Below, one piece after another: positions 6,703 through 14,425 of a stretch of 32,378 nt of DNA (positions within the stretch are counted from its first letter, which is position 1; each line of letters begins with the position of its first letter). Below the pieces are notes generated by a model. That model was not told the origin of the DNA and searched no databases. It saw only the letters and a list, made by a program, of their open reading frames with translations. Both the position numbers and the translations under genes were made by a program. This stretch comes from JAAFJT01 sp043744275 (lineage in GTDB: Bacteria > Bacteroidota > Bacteroidia > Chitinophagales > Saprospiraceae), in the NCBI GenBank assembly GCA_043744275.1, contig JAYTUY010000032.1, forward strand, positions 1 through 32,378, written 5' to 3'.

Positions 6703-8667
6703 ATGAATATAACAAAACGCTTTTCAGCACTCTTGTGCCTTGTTTTCTCTATTTCCTACACCCTTTCTGCTCAAAATGTTCCTAAAATCACTTGGGGTGA
6801 ATTCAAAGTTGAAGAGCTTCAGATGAAAAATTGGGCATCTGATACCTCAGCTCCTGCCGCTGTTTTAGGTGAAATGGGCAGTATCAATATGGCTGTAATA
6901 GATAACTATTATGGCTTTTATTTGAATGTCCATCGCCGCATAAAAATTTTCAAAAAAGAAGCCTTTCATTATGCCAATCAAACGATTCAAGTGAGAACGA
7001 AAGACGATCGCCAATTTGTGAGAGAAATTCAAGCTCAAACGATTGCTCCGAATGGTATGAAATATCTCGTTGATAAAAAGTCAATTGTTTATGAAAAATT
7101 GAATAAAGATGTGACTATTATCAAGTTCACTTTTCCGAATGTTACTGAGGGGTGCATCTTGGAATATAAATATGAGCGACAAGATAAAGGTGGATTATTT
7201 CAACTTCAAGATTGGTATTTTCAAGAGGCTATTCCCATCAAATTCAGTGTTTTGAATTTAGATTTAATGTCGAATTATGAATATGTATATCTTTTTCAAG
7301 GTGAAAAAAATCTAAAATCTACTAAACCCATCTACGATAAAAATAACAATCGGACTACTACCAGTTTTTATGTTGAAAATTTACCAGCATTAAAAAATGA
7401 AGGCTTTGTTACCAGCATTAAAAATTACTTGACATACATGCGTTTTCAATTAGCCAAGGTTTATCACGATAATGGCATTAAGGAAGATGTATTGTCTTCA
7501 TGGGACAAAACACTCGATGATTTGCTTTCTGAAAATCAAATTGGTAGAAAATATTTAAAAAAATCCAATTACAAAAAAGTAGCGGAAGCTGCTAAAACTG
7601 CTTATAATCCCTCGGATTCAAGCAGAGCTATCATCCAAAAACTCTATGATTGGGTCAATAAAAATGTAGAATGGAATAAAAATTATAATATTTGGGGCAT
7701 AGATTCACCAGATGATATTTGGGAAAAACGCAAAGGCGATCGAGGGGACATTAATTTTCTTTTATTGGCTTTGTTGAGAGATGCAGGTATAGAAGCCAAT
7801 CCGATATTGCTCAGCACTCGCGAGCATGGTGCTCATTATATACAGTATCCAATTCTTGATCAATTTGACCATGCCTTAGTGTACGTGGAGTTGCCTAATA
7901 ATCAAACGATGATGTTAGATGCAGGTGAACCCAATCTGCCCATCGGCTTGCCTTCCGAACAAGCCCTGAATAGCCAAGGTTGGTTGATGAAGAAAAAAGG
8001 GCAACAGTGGTTGGATATTAAACCACCTGTTAGCTCCCAGACGGTTTTGGCTCTATTTGATATTACTGAAGATGGGAGTTTCAAAGGCACTCTCAATTCA
8101 TCATACAAAGGCTACTTAGCTACCAATCAAAGGGACATCTACAAAGGCGATACGACAGGTAAAAACAAGACAACTTACTTAAAATCAAAGAATCCTGATT
8201 GGCAAATCCAAGACTTAACATGCAGCAATCTTGACAAAGCCAATGAAGCATTGAAGGAAGCCATTACCGTTCAAATTGCGAATGTTGCTCAAGTCAACGA
8301 AGATTTGATGTATATAAAGCCTACTATAAAATCGGGTTGGGAAACCAATCCATTTAAAACGGAAGACCGTGTTTATCCTGTTGAAATGCCGTATCCAAGC
8401 AATTATCAGTATATTTTGACGCTCGCTATTCCTGCAGGCTATAAAGTAGAAGAATTACCTAAAAATATCAACCTTAATTTGCCACCTTACGACACGCGTT
8501 TTATTTATCAAATATCGAGTGATGAAAAAACAATTCGATTGACGGTGCGGATACAAATCGTTAGAACCGTTTATCCTGCTGAAGAATATAAATTTTTAAA
8601 AACTTTTTTCGCTCAAATATCTACTAAGTTGGAAGATATGATTGTTTTGAAAAAGATAGCAAAATGA
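6703..8667 (+). CDS. Secreted DUF3857 / transglutaminase-like protein without the catalytic cysteine
   Basis: 654 residues, with a Sec signal peptide ending near LSAQ (about 24), so the mature protein is exported, presumably to the periplasm or outer membrane. The N-terminal half (about 60-230) resembles DUF3857, and the middle (about 305-410) resembles the transglutaminase-like core. In active relatives the nucleophile sits in a GDCGD-type motif; here the segment is GDRGD with Arg347 at the cysteine position. The likely histidine (H390, in FDHALVY) and aspartate (D406, in MMLDAGEPN) are retained. I therefore infer a non-catalytic, binding or structural role. A C-terminal beta-rich region (about 420-654) follows, as in the family. 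One iterated motif (core 7144-7152) encodes TEG. Function unknown. Confidence 0.8.
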   Translation: MNITKRFSALLCLVFSISYTLSAQNVPKITWGEFKVEELQMKNWASDTSAPAAVLGEMGSINMAVIDNYYGFYLNVHRRIKIFKKEAFHYANQTIQVRTKDDRQFVREIQAQTIAPNGMKYLVDKKSIVYEKLNKDVTIIKFTFPNVTEGCILEYKYERQDKGGLFQLQDWYFQEAIPIKFSVLNLDLMSNYEYVYLFQGEKNLKSTKPIYDKNNNRTTTSFYVENLPALKNEGFVTSIKNYLTYMRFQLAKVYHDNGIKEDVLSSWDKTLDDLLSENQIGRKYLKKSNYKKVAEAAKTAYNPSDSSRAIIQKLYDWVNKNVEWNKNYNIWGIDSPDDIWEKRKGDRGDINFLLLALLRDAGIEANPILLSTREHGAHYIQYPILDQFDHALVYVELPNNQTMMLDAGEPNLPIGLPSEQALNSQGWLMKKKGQQWLDIKPPVSSQTVLALFDITEDGSFKGTLNSSYKGYLATNQRDIYKGDTTGKNKTTYLKSKNPDWQIQDLTCSNLDKANEALKEAITVQIANVAQVNEDLMYIKPTIKSGWETNPFKTEDRVYPVEMPYPSNYQYILTLAIPAGYKVEELPKNINLNLPPYDTRFIYQISSDEKTIRLTVRIQIVRTVYPAEEYKFLKTFFAQISTKLEDMIVLKKIAK

Positions 8668-8742
8668 TAAAAAATGGCAATTTTACTGAGGCGGTGTAAT
8701 AAATCGAAAATTTAAAAAATACTTATTATAATATCTCTCAAA
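8668..8742. other. Convergent intergenic gap with degenerate motif copy
   Basis: A short AT-rich spacer between convergent genes. It contains TACTGAGGCGGTG at 8684-8696, one or two substitutions from the iterated motif. No clear terminator hairpin is visible. Confidence 0.5.
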
Positions 8743-10302
8743 TTACCCCGCCCAATTCTCCCTATCCAAACTGCGAAATTGAATAGCCTCAGCCAAATGC
8801 TCCATTTTTATATCGGGACTATCCGCTAAATCGGCGGAGGTTCGAGCTACTTTCAAAATACGGTCGTAGGCACGAGCGGAGAGTTGAAGGCGATTCATAG
8901 CCGTTTTTAATATCGTCATGCCTTCCGAAGTGAGTTTGCATACCTCGCGGACTAAGCGGCTGGGCATTTGAGCATTGCAATAAACGCCTTTTACATCCTT
9001 AAATCGCTCCTCTTGAATATCCCTTGCGCGGACAACTCGAGCAGCAATATCGGTGCTTTGCTCAGTCGAGGGATTATAATTGGTCAATTCCTCTAAATTA
9101 ACAGGCACAACTTCTACGTGCAAGTCAATTCTATCAAGCAAAGGTCCTGAAATGCGATTCAAATATCGTTTCACAATGCCCGGTCCGCAGACGCATTCTT
9201 TCTCAGGGTGGTTGTAATAACCGCATGGGCAAGGGTTCATGGAAGCGATGAGCATAAAACTCGCTGGGTATTCCGTCGAAATTTTGGCTCTCGAAATCGT
9301 TACGCGCCGTTCTTCCATCGGTTGCCGCATCACTTCGAGGACAGTGCGTTTAAACTCAGGCAATTCATCTAAAAATAATACGCCATTATGCGCTAAAGAA
9401 ATCTCCCCTGGCATCGGAATAGAGCCGCCCCCTACGAGTGCTACATCGCTAATCGTATGGTGCGGTGCGCGAAATGGGCGATTGGCTACTAATGAGGTTT
9501 CAGGTGGTAAAACCCCTGCAACGGAGTGAATTTTAGTCGTTTCAAGGGCTTCATGAAGGTTGAGAGGCGGCAATATGGTTGGCAATCGCCTTGCCAACAT
9601 GGTTTTACCTGCGCCGGGTGGACCTATTAATATGGCATTATGACCACCCGCCGCTGCTATTTCCAAAGCGCGTTTGATATTCTCTTGGCCTCTGACATCT
9701 GAAAAATCGACATCAAAAAAATGGTTTTGATTGAGAAATTCATCTCTGGTATTCACAACAGTTTGCTCTAAAACACGGTCACCATTAAAAAATTCATACG
9801 CTTCTCGAATATGGTCAATGCCATACACTTCGAGGTCGTTGACAATAGCCGCTTCACGAGCATTTTGTTTGGGCAATATGACGCCCTTAAATTTTTCCTT
9901 ACGCGCTTGAATGGCTATTGGCAAGGCACCTTTGATGGGGCGGACGCTGCCATCAAGCGATAGTTCACCCATGATGATGTATTTATCAAGGTCGCCTGAG
10001 GGCATTTGGTTGTCGCCGCCCAATATGCCGAGCGCGATGGGTAGGTCAAAGGCAGAACCTTCTTTCCGAATATCCGCAGGGGCGAGATTGACGACAATGC
10101 GTTGGCGTGGCATTTCTAAACGGCTATTTTTCAAGGCTGCTTCGATTCGTTGCCACCCTTCACGGACGGCACTATCGGGCAAGCCGACCATGAAATAAAA
10201 GTTTTTGGAATCGGCTGGCGGCGTACCACCGACGCTCACTTCTACAGTAATGGTTTGTGATTCGATGCCTTGTACGGCACCGGCGTAGGTTTTGACAAGC
10301 AT
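8743..10302 (-). CDS. comM: ComM/YifB family AAA+ ATPase (Mg-chelatase-like)
   Basis: 519 residues, full length. The N-terminal ChlI-like/Lon-protease-like fold (about 1-170, with NLAPADIRKEGSAFDLPIA at 72-90) precedes a Mg-chelatase AAA+ module: Walker A GPPGAGKT at 227-234, Walker B in NGVLFLDELPEF near 300-315, and a cysteine cluster CPCGYYNHPEKECVCG near 360-375. The Mg_chelatase C-terminal helical domain ends the protein (SARAYDRILKVARTSADL). In Vibrio and Haemophilus, ComM is a branch-migration helicase that helps integrate DNA during natural transformation; this is family knowledge and the gene also occurs in species not known to be transformable. It lies downstream of bamA on the same strand, separated by a terminator and 350 bp, so it is probably transcribed alone. 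No iterated motif lies inside; one lies just upstream (10340-10348). Confidence 0.93.
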   Translation of the reverse strand: MLVKTYAGAVQGIESQTITVEVSVGGTPPADSKNFYFMVGLPDSAVREGWQRIEAALKNSRLEMPRQRIVVNLAPADIRKEGSAFDLPIALGILGGDNQMPSGDLDKYIIMGELSLDGSVRPIKGALPIAIQARKEKFKGVILPKQNAREAAIVNDLEVYGIDHIREAYEFFNGDRVLEQTVVNTRDEFLNQNHFFDVDFSDVRGQENIKRALEIAAAGGHNAILIGPPGAGKTMLARRLPTILPPLNLHEALETTKIHSVAGVLPPETSLVANRPFRAPHHTISDVALVGGGSIPMPGEISLAHNGVLFLDELPEFKRTVLEVMRQPMEERRVTISRAKISTEYPASFMLIASMNPCPCGYYNHPEKECVCGPGIVKRYLNRISGPLLDRIDLHVEVVPVNLEELTNYNPSTEQSTDIAARVVRARDIQEERFKDVKGVYCNAQMPSRLVREVCKLTSEGMTILKTAMNRLQLSARAYDRILKVARTSADLADSPDIKMEHLAEAIQFRSLDRENWAG

Positions 10303-10575
10303 AATTTTCTCTTGTATGTTTTAATAAAGCCTTTGTGACCCCCTCAGTATTTATAATAGAAATTAGAAAAAAAGACATTAGATGTTAGACATTTTCTGAT
10401 GACTGTTAAAATAATAGAGGTGATTTTAATTTATTTTTATTTAAAATTTTTATAAAAAGTTAATAGTCAATGTTTTATAAAAATGATTTTTCAATAAGTT
10501 TTATATTGATTTAAATATAGTCAACATTTTGTTTATTATAATTTTTATTTAATTTTTTCAAAAAATAGCCATTTA

Positions 10576-10588
10576 TACTGAGGGGGTA
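10576..10588 (+). repeat. Iterated motif, full-length intergenic copy
   Basis: Exact TACTGAGGGGGTA just past the bamA terminator. Confidence 0.9.
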
Positions 10589-10596
10589 TCCACATA

Positions 10597-10635
10597 AAAA
10601 AACGGAAAGTATCTACCTGATACTTTCCGTTTTTT
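10597..10635 (-). terminator. Terminator of bamA
   Basis: AAAAAACGGAAAGTATC and GATACTTTCCGTTTTTT form a perfect stem of about 17 bp with loop TACCT. On the minus strand the U-tract follows bamA. Confidence 0.85.
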
Positions 10636-10655
10636 CAACTCTCAACCATTATTTT

Positions 10656-13169
10656 TTAATCTGGTTCAAAACCTAAGATGATACCGAAGCGACCATAATC
10701 TGTCCATTTTTTAGAAGTCGCCTTCAAGTTAGGCTTATCGAAGCCGATACCGTAGTCAAATCCAAGCGTTCCGAACATCGGTAAGAATACTCTCAAACCC
10801 ATACCTGCCGAACGACGCAAATCGAAAGGACGGAAATCTTTCAAAGATGACCAAACATTACCGCCTTGTACGAATGCATGAGCATAGATTGTAGATGAAG
10901 GATTCAAGGAAATCGGGTAGCGCAATTCCACCGTATATTTGGCAAAGGTAGTACCACCGCCGCCAAGGCTACTGCTACCGCCTGATTGATTAGCCGGTAA
11001 ATCTTCTGTATCATAACCTCGTAAAGAAAGTAGTTCGTTACCTGTCAAACCAATTTGACGATTCGCTAAACCATCGCCACCCACTACGAAACGCTCGAAC
11101 GGTGCATAACCCACATATTTATTGTAGTAGCCAATAGTACCCAATTTAGCATCTGTTTTCAAGACCAATTTACCAGCGATAGGTGTGTACCATTCAGCAT
11201 TGAAACGCCATTTATAATATTCAACCCATTTGAATTTTACATCTTCTGGTTGATCTTTATAGCGTTTGTTATTCAAATATGAATAAGGCGGTGTCGCTTT
11301 CATAATTAATGTCAAACGTGAACCACTTTTAGGAAACAAAGGATCTGAAATAGAATTCCGAGAAAAAGTTTGCGCAATATTGATATTATTGAAAACACCG
11401 TTGGCTAAAGTACCAAATTGGTAATTATTGATATTATAACGCTGATATTCAAGTGCAGTCGTTGAAATAAAGTTATCATCAGGCCATTTCAAGCGTCTGC
11501 CCAAACTAAGTGAGCCTTGAAAAATAGCGAAATAACTATTGGACACATAAACGTTTGCATATTTAGTATAAGCTCCACTAACCGTCAATGATGTTGGTTT
11601 TTTACCACCCAACCAGGGTTCTGTAAACGATGCATTATAAGATTGGAAAAATTTACCATTCGACTGTGCGCGAATAGATAAGCGTTGACCATCGCCTTGT
11701 GGCAGCGGACTCCAAGCGGCTTTATTGAAAATATTGCGAATCGAGAAGTTGTTGAACGAAACACCCAATGTACCCACGACACCAAAACCACCCCATCCTG
11801 CTGACAATTCTAACTGATCCGACGGTTTTTCTTCTACTGTATATTCAATATCAACCGTACCACGCTGTGGATTCACAGGCGTATTAATGCCCAAAGCTTC
11901 TTGATTGAAATAACCTAAATTGATGATTTCACGCTGAGAACGAATAATGAGTGAACGGTTGAATTTTTGACCTGGCAAAGTACGCAACTCGCGGCGGATA
12001 ACATGCTCGTTGGTGCGGTCATTTCCTTTAATCGTTACTTTATCAATGGTTGCCTGCGGACCTTCATACATGCGCATTTCGAGGTCGATTGAATCGCCAT
12101 CAATAGCAATTTCTGTCGGGTCAACATTGAAAAATAAATAGCCATTGTCCATGTAAAGAGACGAAATATCGCGACCATCTTGACTAAAACGAAGGCGTTG
12201 CTCCAATAATTCTTGATTGTAAACATCTCCTTTTTGAATGCCTAAAACTTGAGTTAAGATTTGAGACTCATAAATAGAGTTGCCTTTCCAAGCAATATTG
12301 CGGAAATAATACCGACGCCCTTCATCAATTTTCATGTGAATTTGCAAATCGCCATCTTTCTCCCGATAGACTGTATCGCTCACGATTTGAGCATCGCGGT
12401 AGCCGATATTGCCATAATATTTCAAAATTTTCTTTTTATCTTCTTCATATTCATCTTTAATGAGTTTTGAAGAAGAGAAAATCTTCTTTTTTCGATGCGT
12501 TTTATCCATTTGCTTCCGCAACTTACGCGTCGTAGCACTCTTATTACCTTCAAAAGTTATATCTTGAATTTTAATCCGCGCATTTTTATTCACATCAAAA
12601 ACCAGCTTCACACCATTGGGGCGTTTTTCGTCTGCTTGTTCTTTGATGGTTACTTTCGCATCCAAATAGCCTTTTTCACGATAGTATTTTTCGATACCGA
12701 AAGTAGCATTGGCTTTATTGCTTTCAGTCACCACCGTTCCTTTCGGGATGAAGCGATTGACGATATTATTCAAATCGTCGTGCTGACTTTTCTTTGCACC
12801 CGTGTAACTATAGGTCGTGATATGCGGACGCTCTTTCAGTTGAATTTCAAGGAAAATTACATCGCCGATGGTTTTTTCCTTTAAAATTTGAACATCATCA
12901 AAAAGACGCAATTTCCATAAGGCTTTCATCGCCTTGGGTATATCGGGTCCAGGAAATTTTATTTTTTTACCGACTTGCAATCCTGACACACCGATAATAG
13001 CGTTTTGGTCAGTGAATTGTGCACCTGTCACTTTGATACCACCGATTTCGAAGTCCTTCGCCTGACCATAAGTCATCGTAGGCAGTGTATCAAGCGCAAT
13101 TTGCGAAAAGGCTGTATTGGAAAGTAAAAGTATGTTTACACCAAAAAGAAGAAAAAGGGCTTTTTTCAT
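10656..13169 (-). CDS. bamA: Outer-membrane protein assembly factor BamA (Omp85)
   Basis: Core of the machine that folds and inserts beta-barrel proteins into the outer membrane. From the ATG at 13169 there are 837 residues with a clear Sec signal peptide (MKKALFLLFGVNILLL, cleavage near AFSQ). The open frame runs to 13220, but the extra 17 residues would bury the signal peptide, so I chose 13169. About five POTRA repeats (residues 30-440) are followed by a 16-stranded barrel (about 450-837) with the typical segments EKPSDQLELSAGWGG, GDGLANRQIGLTGNELLSLRGY and a C-terminal FDYGIGFDKPN/GRFGIILGFE. It is downstream of uppS on the same strand, as usual in Bacteroidota. At 2.5 kb it is the longest gene here and has no copy of the iterated motif, although motif density is about one per kb elsewhere. 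Confidence 0.95.
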   Translation of the reverse strand: MKKALFLLFGVNILLLSNTAFSQIALDTLPTMTYGQAKDFEIGGIKVTGAQFTDQNAIIGVSGLQVGKKIKFPGPDIPKAMKALWKLRLFDDVQILKEKTIGDVIFLEIQLKERPHITTYSYTGAKKSQHDDLNNIVNRFIPKGTVVTESNKANATFGIEKYYREKGYLDAKVTIKEQADEKRPNGVKLVFDVNKNARIKIQDITFEGNKSATTRKLRKQMDKTHRKKKIFSSSKLIKDEYEEDKKKILKYYGNIGYRDAQIVSDTVYREKDGDLQIHMKIDEGRRYYFRNIAWKGNSIYESQILTQVLGIQKGDVYNQELLEQRLRFSQDGRDISSLYMDNGYLFFNVDPTEIAIDGDSIDLEMRMYEGPQATIDKVTIKGNDRTNEHVIRRELRTLPGQKFNRSLIIRSQREIINLGYFNQEALGINTPVNPQRGTVDIEYTVEEKPSDQLELSAGWGGFGVVGTLGVSFNNFSIRNIFNKAAWSPLPQGDGQRLSIRAQSNGKFFQSYNASFTEPWLGGKKPTSLTVSGAYTKYANVYVSNSYFAIFQGSLSLGRRLKWPDDNFISTTALEYQRYNINNYQFGTLANGVFNNINIAQTFSRNSISDPLFPKSGSRLTLIMKATPPYSYLNNKRYKDQPEDVKFKWVEYYKWRFNAEWYTPIAGKLVLKTDAKLGTIGYYNKYVGYAPFERFVVGGDGLANRQIGLTGNELLSLRGYDTEDLPANQSGGSSSLGGGGTTFAKYTVELRYPISLNPSSTIYAHAFVQGGNVWSSLKDFRPFDLRRSAGMGLRVFLPMFGTLGFDYGIGFDKPNLKATSKKWTDYGRFGIILGFEPD

Positions 13170-13290
13170 TATACCGTTTATTACAATATGAATCTTTTTA
13201 AAAAATTTGAACAGCTTCAAAACGTATCAACTCCTCGATTTGTGCCGCCTATTTGTCAGAAATTTATTATTTATTTTCAAAAAAGTGTTT

Positions 13291-13353
13291 AGTGTATATT
13301 TTTTAGTGTATAGTGTTTAGTTTCTAAACACAATACACTAAAAACTATACACT
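13291..13353 (-). repeat. Near-perfect inverted repeat with 30-nt arms between uppS and bamA
   Basis: Arms 13291-13320 and 13324-13353 pair with only two mismatches around the 3-nt loop TTT. They are built from low-complexity words (TAGTGTAT, GTGTTTAG). On the minus strand it begins 10 nt after the uppS stop and is followed by a T-run, so it may terminate uppS or stabilise its 3' end. Confidence 0.75.
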
Positions 13354-13363
13354 CAATTGCTTA

Positions 13364-14104
13364 CTAAATCTGCTCGCTAATCATACCGAAGCGGCGTTCC
13401 CTGTCTTGATAACTCAAAATGGCTTTATAAAAATCATTCTTTTTGAAATCGGGCCAATATGTTGCCGTAAAATAAAATTCGGCATAAGCCAATTGCCATA
13501 AAAGGAAATTAGAAATACGTGTTTCACCACTTGTCCGAATCATCAATTCAGGGTCGGGCATACCTGCTGTTGTCAATTCCGCTTCAAACATATCTTCTGT
13601 AATTTCACTCGGCTTCATTTGTCCTCGTGCTGCTTTTTCAGCGAGCCGTTGCACCCCCCTCAGTATTTCCCACTTGGCGGAGTAATTCAGTGCCAAAACG
13701 AGAGTCATACTCGTATTATTTTGCGTTTGTTCAATGCCTTGCATCAGGGCTTTATATGTAGCAGAAGGCAATTTTTCAATATCACCAATGGCTTTGAGTT
13801 TGATATTATTTTTCATCAAAGTCTCAATCTCAGCTTTTACGGTATCCACTAAAAGGAGCATCAGGGCATTCACTTCATAAGCTGGACGATTCCAATTCTC
13901 AGTAGAAAAAGTGTATAAAGTCAAGTATTGCACACCCAATTCGGCTGCGGCTTCCGTGATTTCACGCACCGTCCGCACGCCCTCGCGATGCCCCCAAACA
14001 CGATTTTTGCCTTGTGCCTTCGCCCAACGCCCATTGCCATCCATGATGATAGCCACATGTTTGGGTAGGTTTTCGAGATTGATTTGAGACTTAAAGTCCG
14101 TCAT
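13364..14104 (-). CDS. uppS: Isoprenyl transferase (undecaprenyl diphosphate synthase family)
   Basis: Condenses isopentenyl diphosphate onto farnesyl diphosphate to make the polyprenyl carrier for peptidoglycan and other envelope glycans. From the ATG at 14104 there are 246 residues, the usual family length. The catalytic motif HVAIIMDGNGRWAK contains D22, the substrate region YLTLYTFSTENWNRP follows near 70-84, and the C-terminal signature PDPELMIRTSGETRISNFLLWQLAY is complete. The open frame extends to 14134, but a TACCTTTG -7 box (14132-14139, minus strand) overlaps that upstream ATG, so translation must start downstream. A motif copy (core 13656-13664) encodes ILRG. bamA follows after 194 bp. 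Confidence 0.93.
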   Translation of the reverse strand: MTDFKSQINLENLPKHVAIIMDGNGRWAKAQGKNRVWGHREGVRTVREITEAAAELGVQYLTLYTFSTENWNRPAYEVNALMLLLVDTVKAEIETLMKNNIKLKAIGDIEKLPSATYKALMQGIEQTQNNTSMTLVLALNYSAKWEILRGVQRLAEKAARGQMKPSEITEDMFEAELTTAGMPDPELMIRTSGETRISNFLLWQLAYAEFYFTATYWPDFKKNDFYKAILSYQDRERRFGMISEQI

Positions 14105-14131
14105 TTCTGATAATCTTTTAAAAACAGCGGA

Positions 14132-14139
14132 CAAAGGTA
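14132..14139 (-). promoter_or_regulatory. Probable -7 box of the uppS promoter
   Basis: CAAAGGTA on the plus strand reads TACCTTTG on the minus strand, matching TAnnTTTG. It places the transcription start near 14125 and so decides the uppS start codon at 14104. Confidence 0.55.
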
Positions 14140-14243
14140 AAAAAACTTATGGAATTTGTTGATTTCGCAGAAAATAGCGGTATTTATTAGCATAAAAAAA
14201 TAAAACTAATCCGCATCAGAAGATGTTTGAACTAACCACCCCT

Positions 14244-14334
14244 ATACAAAATGCGCTGGAGGTGCACAATATTGGTAGCACAAATTTCAATACCCACATA
14301 CAAAATGCGCTGGAGGCGCACAATGTCGGTAGCA
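14244..14334. repeat. Two-copy 37-bp direct repeat with hairpins
   Basis: Copies at 14244-14280 and 14298-14334 have a period of 54 bp and three substitutions in 37. Each contains TGCGCTGGAG followed by GCGCA or GTGCA, a 5-bp hairpin with loop TGGAG; the difference between copies turns a G-C pair into G-U and so keeps the fold. It lies between the divergent uppS and uvrB promoters. No ORF covers it. Confidence 0.75.
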
Positions 14335-14361
14335 TTTTTTCAGTAAAATTTAAAAGAAATT

Positions 14362-14386
14362 AAGATAAAACATTTTGTTTTATCTT
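14362..14386. promoter_or_regulatory. Palindrome overlapping the uvrB promoter, candidate operator
   Basis: AAGATAAAAC (14362-14371) and GTTTTATCTT (14377-14386) are perfect inverted 10-mers separated by 5 nt. The right arm overlaps the TTTTG box of the uvrB promoter, where a bound dimer would block RNA polymerase. Confidence 0.5.
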
Positions 14387-14402
14387 GAAATTTGTAATTT
14401 TG
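14373..14402 (+). promoter_or_regulatory. uvrB promoter
   Basis: TTTTG (14373-14377), 17 nt, TAATTTTG (14395-14402): a good match to the Bacteroidota consensus TTTG-N17-19-TAnnTTTG, 23 nt before the uvrB ATG. Confidence 0.65.
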
Positions 14403-14425
14403 TAGGGTAAATAGGAATAAATAAG

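Larger units (their letters stand above)
10303..10655. other. Intergenic region upstream of comM
   Basis: 353 bp. It holds two copies of the iterated motif in opposite orientation (10338-10349 and 10576-10588), a low-complexity patch with ACATTAGATGTTAGACAT words (10376-10393), and the bamA terminator (10597-10635). The middle (10400-10560) is AT-rich with nothing recognisable. I found no clear TAnnTTTG box for comM. Confidence 0.6.

Noticed and set aside
12495..12884. A 129-aa plus-strand frame inside bamA
   Set aside because: It is antisense to a well-supported gene and its residue pattern is that of a shadow frame.
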